A DNA stretch of 33,524 nt from Bacteroidia bacterium (GTDB lineage: Bacteria; Bacteroidota; Bacteroidia; UKL13-3), in NCBI GenBank assembly GCA_020049855.1, contig JAGVLJ010000078.1, forward strand, positions 1 through 33,524, written 5' to 3'. Below the pieces are notes generated by a model. It was not told the DNA's origin, searched no databases, and saw nothing but the letters and a program-made list of their open reading frames with translations. The position numbers and the translations under genes are program-made. Shown here one piece after another: positions 1-7,456 of the stretch; position 1 is the stretch's first letter; each line of letters starts with the position of its first letter.

Positions 1-1113
1 AAAAACGGAACGGTGATAAACAATTCAACCATTTACTGCATGGATAATTCAACTAAGAACTTTTTTATCATTGGCTCCGACAATGACACCTGCTATATAA
101 CCCTTACTACTAAGACACAAGAATACAACAAGAAGCCCCACGCCACCATTGATATCCTCAGCAAGTCAAAAGATACTTTGTGTCTTACCGCTTTTTCCCA
201 AAGCGGGGCAATACATATGTGGCAGGAATATTTTGATGAATCCTGGGTTGACTTATCTGGTAATTTTCTGGGTAATAAATCCTGGGCTACGGAAGGGGAT
301 GATAATTATACAATAGGCGAAATGGCGTGTACAAAATCTGTAATCACTGTTGGCTCAACGGTAAGCAGGGTTTTCTGGAAGAATTTAAAAAACCAAACCT
401 ATTATATTCCGGCTAATAACCAACAGGGTATGCTGGCAAACTATTCAAGCAAAGGACCCACGTTAGATAACAGAATGAAACCGGAAATAACCGCACCTGG
501 CGGAATGATTCACAGTGCAAGCAATTCATTTGATGCTTCCGCTATACCCGGAGGATCTTTTGCTCCCTATTTGGTATCCAAATATACCTCGCCCAAAAAC
601 GGCCGTAACTATTATTATGTCACCGGTCAGGGCACTTCTTTTGCTTCGCCTATGGTGGCCGGAGCAGTTGCACTTATGCTGCAAGTAAGCCCGGGTTTAG
701 ACCCTGAACGAATAAAGATTTTATTAAAACAAACTGCCATTAAAGATGGTTTTACTACACAATCGCCTGATCCCACCAAATGGGGAGCCGGTAAACTAAA
801 CGTGTATGCCGCCATTAAGGAAACCATTTGGTGGGTAGGCACGGTGCCAGTTCCAAAAAATGAAATTGACATAAAGGTTTATCCTAATCCAAATAATGGC
901 CAATTTGCGCTATCCTATGAAACCGAACAATCAGGATATTTTTTAATTGAAGTAAGCAATGTAACCGGCCAGCAGGTGTACCAGCAAGCCTGGGAGCTTA
1001 ACAACGGGAAAAACACATTACCCGTTGATTTATCATCCTTGAAAAAAGGAATTTATTTTTTGACCATAACCGGTAAGGGTGGACAAGTAGTTAAAAGAAT
1101 TGCCATAAACTAA
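1..1113 (+). CDS. Secreted subtilisin-like (S8) peptidase with T9SS sorting domain, 5' end missing
   Basis: The reading frame is already open at base 1, so this is the C-terminal part of a longer gene. The GTG at base 13 is probably internal. The segment holds the end of a peptidase S8 domain: a SSKGPT...KPEITAPGG stretch typical of subtilases, then GTSFASPMVAGA with the catalytic Ser codon at 637-639. The catalytic Asp and His would lie upstream of the window. The last ~80 residues are a type A T9SS C-terminal domain: a KVYPNPNNGQF opening, beta-rich body, a GIYFLTITGKGG turn and a VKRIAIN end. In Bacteroidota such a tail directs export across the outer membrane and is then removed. The inferred role is extracellular or surface proteolysis; the substrate is unknown. 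Confidence 0.9.
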   Translation, partial: KNGTVINNSTIYCMDNSTKNFFIIGSDNDTCYITLTTKTQEYNKKPHATIDILSKSKDTLCLTAFSQSGAIHMWQEYFDESWVDLSGNFLGNKSWATEGDDNYTIGEMACTKSVITVGSTVSRVFWKNLKNQTYYIPANNQQGMLANYSSKGPTLDNRMKPEITAPGGMIHSASNSFDASAIPGGSFAPYLVSKYTSPKNGRNYYYVTGQGTSFASPMVAGAVALMLQVSPGLDPERIKILLKQTAIKDGFTTQSPDPTKWGAGKLNVYAAIKETIWWVGTVPVPKNEIDIKVYPNPNNGQFALSYETEQSGYFLIEVSNVTGQQVYQQAWELNNGKNTLPVDLSSLKKGIYFLTITGKGGQVVKRIAIN

Positions 1114-1504
1114 AACCCTATATAGCCTCCCAAAAGCGTCCTCTTACTTATTAGCGAGTCTACCAAATTGTAGCGATATACGGTATTCAGGTACTTTGTA
1201 TCCAACAAAACACATTAAAAAATATCAACCAGTATGAAACAGTTAAACCCAACTTAACTTTGTTTAATTACAGCAATGATAGTCTTATCTATTTTTGCTC
1301 AAACTACTTCTTTAAATTAAATCAAGCACTTACTTAAATCGTATATTAAAACGAGCAGATTACCATAAAATGAAGTATCTCAAAATAGATTAATAGCAGT
1401 TGCTTTCGTTTAAAAAATTGAACAACGGCCTGTCGTAAACTGCCATCAAATGGTTGCCCTGCCTAAAATTAAACTTTTAAAACGCATCCGCCCAATTCAG
1501 TTAA

Positions 1505-1645
1505 ATGGAAGAAACAGGGGGAACTAATATCCATGAACAGCCTACAAATCGCACTAGTTCCTATATATGTGGTACCCATAAACGGCAACCAGAAGGTAAA
1601 ATAGATTGTGCTATTTGTTTTATTGTAAGTAAGTTTGACTCTTAA
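1505..1645 (+). CDS. Possible 46-aa ORF with a Cys/His pattern
   Basis: An ATG-started frame of 46 codons. Its second half has CGTH followed 10 residues later by CAIC, a CxxH...CxxC spacing that could bind a metal such as zinc. It ends 30 bases before the next gene. Against it being real: it is short, has no clear ribosome binding site, and a good promoter for the next gene overlaps its last codons. It is listed only as a candidate. Confidence 0.25.
   Translation: MEETGGTNIHEQPTNRTSSYICGTHKRQPEGKIDCAICFIVSKFDS
1605..1637 (+). promoter_or_regulatory. Bacteroidota-type promoter for the kinase operon
   Basis: ATTG at 1605-1608 (-33 element) and TAAGTTTG at 1630-1637 (perfect TAnnTTTG -7 element) are separated by 21 bases. 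Transcription would start near 1643, giving an A-rich leader of about 30 bases before the ATG at 1676. This was recognised by eye from the known Bacteroidota sigma-factor consensus. Confidence 0.6.
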
Positions 1646-1675
1646 CTAATAACCAACTTAAAACAAAAAAACTCA

Positions 1676-2377
1676 ATGGCACAAAACTTAAGAGGAATTT
1701 TAATAAAACCCTCACGAAAACAAACCATCCATTATTATCTAATCCTGCTTGATGTAGATGATAGTGTGAATCCGAATCTGTTTAACAACGGAACACAAAC
1801 CGGCAGCACATTGGAATACAGGTATGATGGAGAGTTATCTGATGCCGCTCCTACAAAAACCATTATGCTTCCTGTGTTTGTAAGTCAGGCAGTGTCCGGT
1901 ACAATACCCACTTCAGTAACCGTAACAGATAAGACACAACCAAATCCGATTGTGATAACGGGAGACCCCAACAAAAGGCAGCCTCCTGTATTTGATTTTA
2001 CTATTTCAAACAACGTAACACCGGAAAGTACTATTAATCCCGGCTTACCAAGTACCTTAGTAATTCAAAGCAATTTTTCTGTAACCAGCGGTGGCATTAG
2101 CACGCAACCGTTTTATTTTGTAGTAGTAATGGTAAATACGGGTATGAATCAGAATTCCGGTTATACCAATAAAATCAGCTTCAACACTGATGACACAAAC
2201 TTACTATGCATGTTAACACCGAGCGATTCCTTAGGAGATACCACCAGAGCGGCAGTAGGTGCATTTCCTGTATCCCTATATCAATACCAATCGGTACAGG
2301 TTGTATATGGAACAACCCAAAACCCAACTGCAAATTTCGGACAACAATGTAGTATCAACTATCCTGTTTTAATCTAA
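1676..2377 (+). CDS. Unrecognised 233-aa protein heading the kinase/regulator operon
   Basis: I do not recognise this family. The protein begins MAQNLRGILIKP, has no signal peptide and no membrane segment, and is rich in Thr, Asn, Ser, Pro and Val with alternating hydrophobic stretches (HYYLILLDVDD, PFYFVVVMVNTG). This suggests an all-beta cytosolic fold. The early LILLDVDDSVNPN and the later FVVVMVN segment loosely recall cytosolic PixA/AidA-type inclusion-body proteins, but the resemblance is too weak to name it. It starts about 30 bases after a good promoter and ends 5 bases before the sensor-kinase ATG, so it is almost certainly co-transcribed with the kinase and response regulator. It may be the system's main output or a sensed component; that is inference. 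Confidence 0.75.
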   Translation: MAQNLRGILIKPSRKQTIHYYLILLDVDDSVNPNLFNNGTQTGSTLEYRYDGELSDAAPTKTIMLPVFVSQAVSGTIPTSVTVTDKTQPNPIVITGDPNKRQPPVFDFTISNNVTPESTINPGLPSTLVIQSNFSVTSGGISTQPFYFVVVMVNTGMNQNSGYTNKISFNTDDTNLLCMLTPSDSLGDTTRAAVGAFPVSLYQYQSVQVVYGTTQNPTANFGQQCSINYPVLI

Positions 2378-2382
2378 GTTAA

Positions 2383-4317
2383 ATGAGGCGAATACCTGAA
2401 AGAGTTATACTTTTCCTTCTATCGGTTACTTTACTCGGCAAATTGGGCTTTGCGGCAAATTCGTCAGACACAATTAAAGTAAACAACTTGCTAAGGCAAT
2501 CCATAAGTCTCCAACGAATCAATGTAGATTCATGCTATTTGCTGGCAGCATCGGCCTACAAAATTGCCCAACAGATCAATTACCAGAATGGAATAAGAGG
2601 CGCATGTATGCGAATAGGGTCAGTTCTTATAACCCAAGGGTACAATGATTCAGCAATGGGCTTCATCAATCGGGCTATCGCTATCTGTGAATCGCTAAAT
2701 GACCAGGAAAGAATAACCGGAGCACTCATCTTAAAAAGTATTATTTTTCAGAATAGAGGACAAAAAGACTCTGCCTTTGCAACCATATACAGGGCCTTGC
2801 GTTACAGTGATAGGGCAAAAAATCCTGTTTTAAAAATTGGAGCGTACTGCACAATGGCCAATCTTAGCTTTGATTACCATGAGTATGATAAAGCGCTAAG
2901 GGAATTTAACGTAGCATTGAGACTTGCTAAAGATGCAAATCTTTTAAGGGAAATGAGTGATGCCATGACCGGAATTGGAAACGTTTACTATAAACAGAAC
3001 TTATTTACAAAAGCACTGAATTACTATTTGAAAAATGACTCCCTTCTGCCACTTATCAATGATGATATTGGGTATGCCCAAAACTTACACGACATTGCGT
3101 TGTGTTATGCCGGATTGAAACAGGCAGGTAAAGCACTTTCCTTCTATAGCAAAGCGCTTAAAGCATACAAAAAATATGGCATGCAAAACGAAGAAGCAAA
3201 TCTCTATTATAACGTAAGTATCCTTTATAATGATTTGCAAATGCCCGACAGTGCCATCTACTTTTTAAATCAATCTTTAGCACTCGCCATACGCATTCAT
3301 CAGCTTGAAAAATCGATGGAATGTTATAAACTTCTTGCCGAAACCTGGGCCGCAAAAGGAGATTACATGAAGGCCTATCAATTCCATGTACAATTTAATA
3401 TGTTGAACGATTCGATACTAAATGCCGAGAAAATTTCCAGCATCAGTGAAATGCAAACCAAATACGAAACGGCAAAAAAGGAGCAGCAAATTATTTTACT
3501 TGACCAACAAAATAAAACAAAAGCTGCACAGCGAAATGCATTGATTGCAGGCAGCACTTTACTGTTACTTGCACTATTTATATTAGGGTTTTACTATGTA
3601 CAACGCAACAAAATATCCAGAAAAAATCAGGAAATAGCTGAACAAAAAATAAAAGGCCTATTGAATGAAACAGAAATAAAAACCTACAATGCCATGATAG
3701 AAGGACAGGAGGAAGAACGCAAGCGCATTGCTGCCGATTTGCACGACAGGCTGGGTAGTATGCTGGCTACCGTAAAACTACTTTTCAGTTCATTAGATAA
3801 CGAGATCGACCCTATCAATTTAGACAACAACGAGCAATTTTCTACCGCCAAATCATTGCTTGATGAAGCCTGCGGTGAGGTAAGGCGTATTTCACACAAC
3901 TTAAGCTCAGGCATTGCAATGAGTTCGGGGTTGGTAGCTGCCCTGGAAGAACTATGCCACAGTGTATATCAAAGCAAACTTATTAAATGCAAATTATTGG
4001 CCTATGGAATGGAACAACGCCTTGACCAACCCATTGAACTTGGTGTGTACCGAATGATTCAGGAACTATTCAGCAATATCTTAAAACATGCCAAAGCAAG
4101 CAACATTAATGTACAACTTAATCATGTAGGAGAATCATTAAACGTGACCGTAGAAGATGACGGCATAGGCTTTAATGTAGAAGAAAAAAGAAAAAGCGGA
4201 GGAATGGGCTTATATAACCTTGAAAGGCGGGCAGCACAGCTAAATGGGATTTACACAGTGGACTCATATCCGGGTAAAGGGACAATCTCGATTATTGAAA
4301 TTCCAACTACAATATAA
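2383..4317 (+). CDS. TPR-containing NarX/LytS-like sensor histidine kinase (HisKA_3)
   Basis: A 644-residue sensor kinase. Order of parts: N-terminal signal or anchor helix (residues ~7-25), periplasmic tetratricopeptide repeats (~35-365, with motifs such as GNVYYKQNLFTKALNYY and YAGLKQAGKALSFYSKAL), one membrane helix (~387-406), a coiled-coil linker, and a HisKA_3 dimerisation domain. The presumed phospho-acceptor is His454 in ADLHDRLGS. A HATPase_c domain follows, with an N box (ELFSNILKHAKAS, ~560), G1 (DDGIGFN, ~591) and G2 (GGMGLYNLERRA, ~606). This arrangement is common in Bacteroidota. TPRs may sense protein partners or envelope state; the signal is unknown. It lies 5 bases after the previous gene and 4 bases before its cognate regulator, so signalling within the operon is very likely. 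Confidence 0.93.
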   Translation: MRRIPERVILFLLSVTLLGKLGFAANSSDTIKVNNLLRQSISLQRINVDSCYLLAASAYKIAQQINYQNGIRGACMRIGSVLITQGYNDSAMGFINRAIAICESLNDQERITGALILKSIIFQNRGQKDSAFATIYRALRYSDRAKNPVLKIGAYCTMANLSFDYHEYDKALREFNVALRLAKDANLLREMSDAMTGIGNVYYKQNLFTKALNYYLKNDSLLPLINDDIGYAQNLHDIALCYAGLKQAGKALSFYSKALKAYKKYGMQNEEANLYYNVSILYNDLQMPDSAIYFLNQSLALAIRIHQLEKSMECYKLLAETWAAKGDYMKAYQFHVQFNMLNDSILNAEKISSISEMQTKYETAKKEQQIILLDQQNKTKAAQRNALIAGSTLLLLALFILGFYYVQRNKISRKNQEIAEQKIKGLLNETEIKTYNAMIEGQEEERKRIAADLHDRLGSMLATVKLLFSSLDNEIDPINLDNNEQFSTAKSLLDEACGEVRRISHNLSSGIAMSSGLVAALEELCHSVYQSKLIKCKLLAYGMEQRLDQPIELGVYRMIQELFSNILKHAKASNINVQLNHVGESLNVTVEDDGIGFNVEEKRKSGGMGLYNLERRAAQLNGIYTVDSYPGKGTISIIEIPTTI

Positions 4318-4321
4318 CTAT

Positions 4322-4963
4322 ATGATAAAGATAGCCATTGCAGATGATCATCAAATGTTTATTGATGGGATTAAGTCGCTGCTAAAGGGAAATAAAAACA
4401 TGCGGGTTTCGGCAGAAGCCTCGAACGGAGAACAATTAATTTCCCTGTTAAAACACCACCCAACCCAGATCATTCTAATGGATGTAAATATGCCTGTAAT
4501 GGATGGTATTGAAGCTACCAAACAGGTGAAAAAATTATTTCCGGAAATAAAAGTAATTATGCTCACCATGTTTGGCTCACGAGAATATATAGAGAAACTG
4601 TTGCGTGCAGGCGTCAACGGATATATTCTAAAAAATACAGGAAAAGAGGAACTGACTACCGCCATTGAAAAAGTGATGCAAGGCGAATCTTACTTCAGTA
4701 AAGAAGTAACTGAATGTATCATGGGAGGTTTACAGGGCAAAAAAATAGAAAACAACCAGCATCCAGTAGAATTAACCGAACGCGAAAAAGAAGTATTGCG
4801 CCTAATTGCTCAGGAACTCACCTCGAACGAAATTGCCAACAAGCTGTTTATCAGTTTTCATACCGTAGAAACACATCGTAAAAATTTAATCAGCAAATTG
4901 CAGGTAAAAAATATTGCAGGCTTAGTGAAGTATGCGGTAATAAATGGACTGGATCACGAGTAA
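4322..4963 (+). CDS. LuxR/NarL-family response regulator
   Basis: A 213-residue two-domain regulator. The ATG at 4322 (MIKIAIADDHQMF) is chosen because receiver domains start exactly there and it lies 4 bases after the kinase stop; a longer frame would overlap the kinase. The receiver has acidic residues Asp8 and Asp9, phospho-acceptor Asp54 in LMDVNMPVMDG, the Thr of MLTMFGS, and Lys in GYILKNTG. The C-terminal GerE-type helix-turn-helix begins LTEREKEVLRLIAQ and contains SFHTVETHRKNL, the DNA-contacting part. It is the expected partner of the upstream HisKA_3 kinase. Target genes cannot be read from the sequence, but the first gene of this operon is a reasonable autoregulated candidate. Confidence 0.95.
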   Translation: MIKIAIADDHQMFIDGIKSLLKGNKNMRVSAEASNGEQLISLLKHHPTQIILMDVNMPVMDGIEATKQVKKLFPEIKVIMLTMFGSREYIEKLLRAGVNGYILKNTGKEELTTAIEKVMQGESYFSKEVTECIMGGLQGKKIENNQHPVELTEREKEVLRLIAQELTSNEIANKLFISFHTVETHRKNLISKLQVKNIAGLVKYAVINGLDHE

Positions 4964-5424
4964 TGCTGGATGCAGTTGCCCCCCTAAACATTAATCCTCT
5001 TTTTAAAAACTATTTATCAACTTTGACGCAGAACCCTGCAGGCTCCTTAGTGCCTCATAAATTCCACGTATTCTTCGTTCCTTTCCCCCACATTATGCGA
5101 TAAGAGGTAATGTACCAAGCTGCTGTAATTGTAATTACAAGCATCGTTGGTACCAATAAATTTTTGGCCATCAACTTGATTTTTAACTAAGCTTTCCGTT
5201 TTTCAAAAAAAAGTGGTACATTTAATGCAGTAAAAACCCAATAAAAATAATTCGGTTCTGAGCAGGAGAAATAAATAGATTAATAAATCTTTAGATTTGG
5301 CAATTGCCGGTATATGACAAGAGATGAATTTCATGAAATTTTGCTTTTACCCCTCTCCTACATAAAGAGTAAAAGTAGTCACTGCATCTAAAAGAGTTTT
5401 TTCACACTTAAAATAAAAAATAGG
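4964..5424. other. 461-bp intergenic region with a small palindrome and a possible promoter
   Basis: No credible coding frame. It holds a 16-base interrupted palindrome (TGTAATT-GT-AATTACA, 5124-5139) and a perfect -7 element TAGATTTG at 5292-5299 without an obvious -33 partner. If used, that promoter would give a leader of about 120 bases before the lipoprotein gene. I see no RNA gene. Confidence 0.5.
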
Positions 5425-6138
5425 ATGAATGTATTAAAACGCTCAAACAAAAACCTGGTGATAGCTCTAACAGGTTTACTTCTTGCAGCCATTTATGGCT
5501 GCAAAATGTTTAAGGTGATTAATTCCGACTACGACCGAAGCATTGATTTCTCCCAGTACCATACTTATGCGTGGCTTCCGGATAAGGATAATGAATCTTC
5601 GCAGTATCACAATTCAATTATTCATAACAACATTAAAAATTATTTCTCCCTGCACTTTGCCGAATTCGGATACACAGCTGATGCAGAAAATCCCGATTTG
5701 CTTTTTGAACAAGTGATTACCACCGTGAATAAAACAGATAACTATACCGAGCAACATCCTATAGCAACACCGCCCCCCCCGTATAATTATCAGGCAAACC
5801 CATACTACACCCCTACGCCAAATCCGTACAACTATAATAATTCAAACAACTTCAATTATAATTATAACCAACAAAATTATTCAAACAACGGCTATGCTTA
5901 TAGACCACCCATTCAACAGTACAGAACCGAAACTCACACCCAAAAATATGTGGAAACCACCTTTACACTAAATGCCATTGACCGCAAGCAAAACAGATTA
6001 GTTTGGACCTGCACCGTGCAGGCTGACATATACGACAATTTGTATATTGAATCAGGGATTCATCCAGCCGTGCGTTCCATGATTAAAACTTTTCCGGCAA
6101 AAAGACTAAAGCTGAAAAAAGGAAGCAGCGGAACCTGA
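5425..6138 (+). CDS. DUF4136-type lipoprotein with Tyr/Asn/Pro-rich insert
   Basis: A 237-residue protein with a charged N terminus, a hydrophobic stretch (residues 11-25) and Cys26 in a lipobox-like AAIYGC. The Tyr at -2 is unusual, but the context is otherwise that of a type II signal peptide. The following SDYDRSIDFSQYHTYAWLPD is the hallmark start of DUF4136. The family ending is present (TFTLNAIDRKQNRLVWTCTV ... IHPAVRSMIKTFP). Between them, at residues ~110-170, lies a low-complexity run of Tyr, Asn, Pro and Gln. DUF4136 proteins are envelope lipoproteins of unknown function. The gene stands alone. Confidence 0.8.
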   Translation: MNVLKRSNKNLVIALTGLLLAAIYGCKMFKVINSDYDRSIDFSQYHTYAWLPDKDNESSQYHNSIIHNNIKNYFSLHFAEFGYTADAENPDLLFEQVITTVNKTDNYTEQHPIATPPPPYNYQANPYYTPTPNPYNYNNSNNFNYNYNQQNYSNNGYAYRPPIQQYRTETHTQKYVETTFTLNAIDRKQNRLVWTCTVQADIYDNLYIESGIHPAVRSMIKTFPAKRLKLKKGSSGT

Positions 6139-6883
6139 AGCAGGAAGTAGATTTAAACAAAAAAACCATCTCTTTGTGTTACTCAATAAAAACTAAAAGT
6201 TTATACAGTAACCATAGATTTTTTTGCAAAATACCCGCCTTTTTATGCGTGAAAAAAATAAAAAATATACTAATAAAACAACACTATAGTTGGCTACAGC
6301 ACGTGAAAAATGATACCGAAATTGTTTGATCCCAAAAGCCCACACCTGAGCCTCAGATCGCACAGCGCAATCTGACCAGAAACCCTGCATGTAGAAAACG
6401 GCAAAAAATACTGCCAACTTCATCCTGTTGATTAGATACATTTAACTGCTCCCAAAATGTAAGTCGTATAAAATAGGATAACTATATACCAGTAATTATC
6501 TATGGCAAAATAGATAGTAGGGTGCAACAAGCAGCCAGGTAATTAATATAAACTTCCAAAAAATTATTTTAGCCCTGATGCCAAATGCAACAGAATTGAC
6601 AGCAGAATCAAAGCGATTAAATATGCACCAAGATTGCCATTTAACCTAAATTGGTAACAACGCAATACTTGGTTAAAAGCATTTTTTCATAATGTGTATT
6701 CTTACACACACGATCTGCCGGAAGATTCCTATACCATCGGTTTGGGTAACAATGCTGGCAATTTGCACATGCTATGCCCTGAGGTATTAGATGCTGCTCT
6801 TCGCTGTTGTAAAAAAATATGCGCCCAAAAAAATGCATGATTTCAAGTTCATCCGGCCCGTCAATTAATAAATGAAATTATTT
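6139..6883. other. 745-bp region between the lipoprotein and the condensin operon
   Basis: Mostly AT-rich with no convincing gene. A minus-strand frame at 6193-6441 could encode a hydrophobic 82-residue peptide but has no family resemblance or promoter. The 3' part (6641-6838) is open on both strands and is listed separately. An imperfect hairpin (CAGATCGC ... GCGCAATCTG) lies near 6355-6376. Confidence 0.5.
6641..6838 (-). CDS. Possible small Cys-rich ORF downstream of mksE (65 aa)
   Basis: The frame starts at ATG 6838, about 45 bases after the mksE stop and in the same direction. It encodes 65 residues with a CANCQHC cluster followed by further Cys residues, which could be a metal-binding knuckle. 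The frame stays open upstream of this ATG for about 13 codons (…DGPDELEI), so the start is uncertain. The opposite strand is also open over much of the same stretch (about 60 codons, reading …DLPEDSYTIGLGNNAGN…), so either strand, or neither, could be coding. I do not recognise the product. It could be a gene remnant. Confidence 0.25.
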   Translation of the reverse strand: MHFFGRIFFYNSEEQHLIPQGIACANCQHCYPNRWYRNLPADRVCKNTHYEKMLLTKYCVVTNLG

Positions 6884-7456
6884 TTACACCTCCTCTATAA
6901 TCCTAGCTCCGTTATCACTATCAGCCATAGGCTCGTCTGACTCTCCGAGTTTACCTTTGGCAAAATCACTGGCAAAATCAACAAATACCTTATAGGCCTG
7001 AGTAAATGTAAATTTTTTCTCGGATGACTTTTCTATGATGTTCCGTCTGCCTAAAGTATTTAAAAATTGCTTACGAGACTCAGGGTCTTGCAACTGTTTA
7101 TTGCTTTTAATCAAATCGGAATAGGGCGAGTTATCAAAGTAATTATCTATTTGCTCCAGTTCAAACTCGGCATATTGCAATTCCTCCAAAAAGTTTTTCC
7201 CGTCCTTATCCAGTTCGTAGCAAAGAATAGCAAAAAAAATGCAAATATCACGAGATAGCTGCTCGTTTGTTTCGTAAGACAGGATATATCCGTAATCAGA
7301 TTTTAACTCAAGTTCATACTTAAAACTTTCTTTAAAAAACCGCTCGTAAAACTGCTGGTTGTTTTTTAATTCAATAAATTTAGGGTCGCTGGCCAGAATA
7401 AATTTTCCGTCCATCAAATCGCCTACTATGTCTAGGTGGTATCTAGGAAATTCCAT
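6884..7456 (-). CDS. mksE: MksE-like condensin subunit
   Basis: A 190-residue acidic protein beginning MEFPRYHLDIVGDLMDGKFI. The start, the segment LSRDICIFFAILCYELDKDG and the ending with a small winged-helix-like part (FTFTQAYKVFVDFA, ~152-165) match what I know of the Bacteroidota MksE family. MksE is the accessory (KITE-type) subunit that binds the kleisin and regulates DNA loading of a MukB-like SMC complex. Its ATG overlaps the end of the kleisin gene by 14 bases, implying translational coupling and fixed stoichiometry. It is the last gene of the three-gene operon. A JetD/MksG-type toprim nuclease does not follow it. Confidence 0.8.
   Translation of the reverse strand: MEFPRYHLDIVGDLMDGKFILASDPKFIELKNNQQFYERFFKESFKYELELKSDYGYILSYETNEQLSRDICIFFAILCYELDKDGKNFLEELQYAEFELEQIDNYFDNSPYSDLIKSNKQLQDPESRKQFLNTLGRRNIIEKSSEKKFTFTQAYKVFVDFASDFAKGKLGESDEPMADSDNGARIIEEV

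Larger units (their letters stand above)
1114..1675. other. 562-bp intergenic region upstream of the kinase operon
   Basis: AT-rich with no long open frame. It contains a short 46-codon ORF (1505-1645) and a promoter (1605-1637), listed separately. A second perfect -7 match (TAACTTTG, 1255-1262) lies in the middle without a convincing -33 element. I see no tRNA and no strong terminator after the peptidase gene. Confidence 0.6.

Noticed and set aside
4244-4321. Longer N terminus for the response regulator
   Set aside because: It lies inside the kinase gene in another frame; receiver domains start at MIKIAIADDH.
6193-6441. 82-codon minus-strand frame with hydrophobic residues
   Set aside because: AT-rich DNA favours such Phe/Tyr/Ile-rich frames; no promoter, family resemblance or good start was found.
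6193-6883. Search for a JetD/MksG-type nuclease that would make this a Wadjet system
   Set aside because: No frame of suitable length or toprim-like motif exists on either side of the condensin genes, so a plasmid-defence call is not supported.
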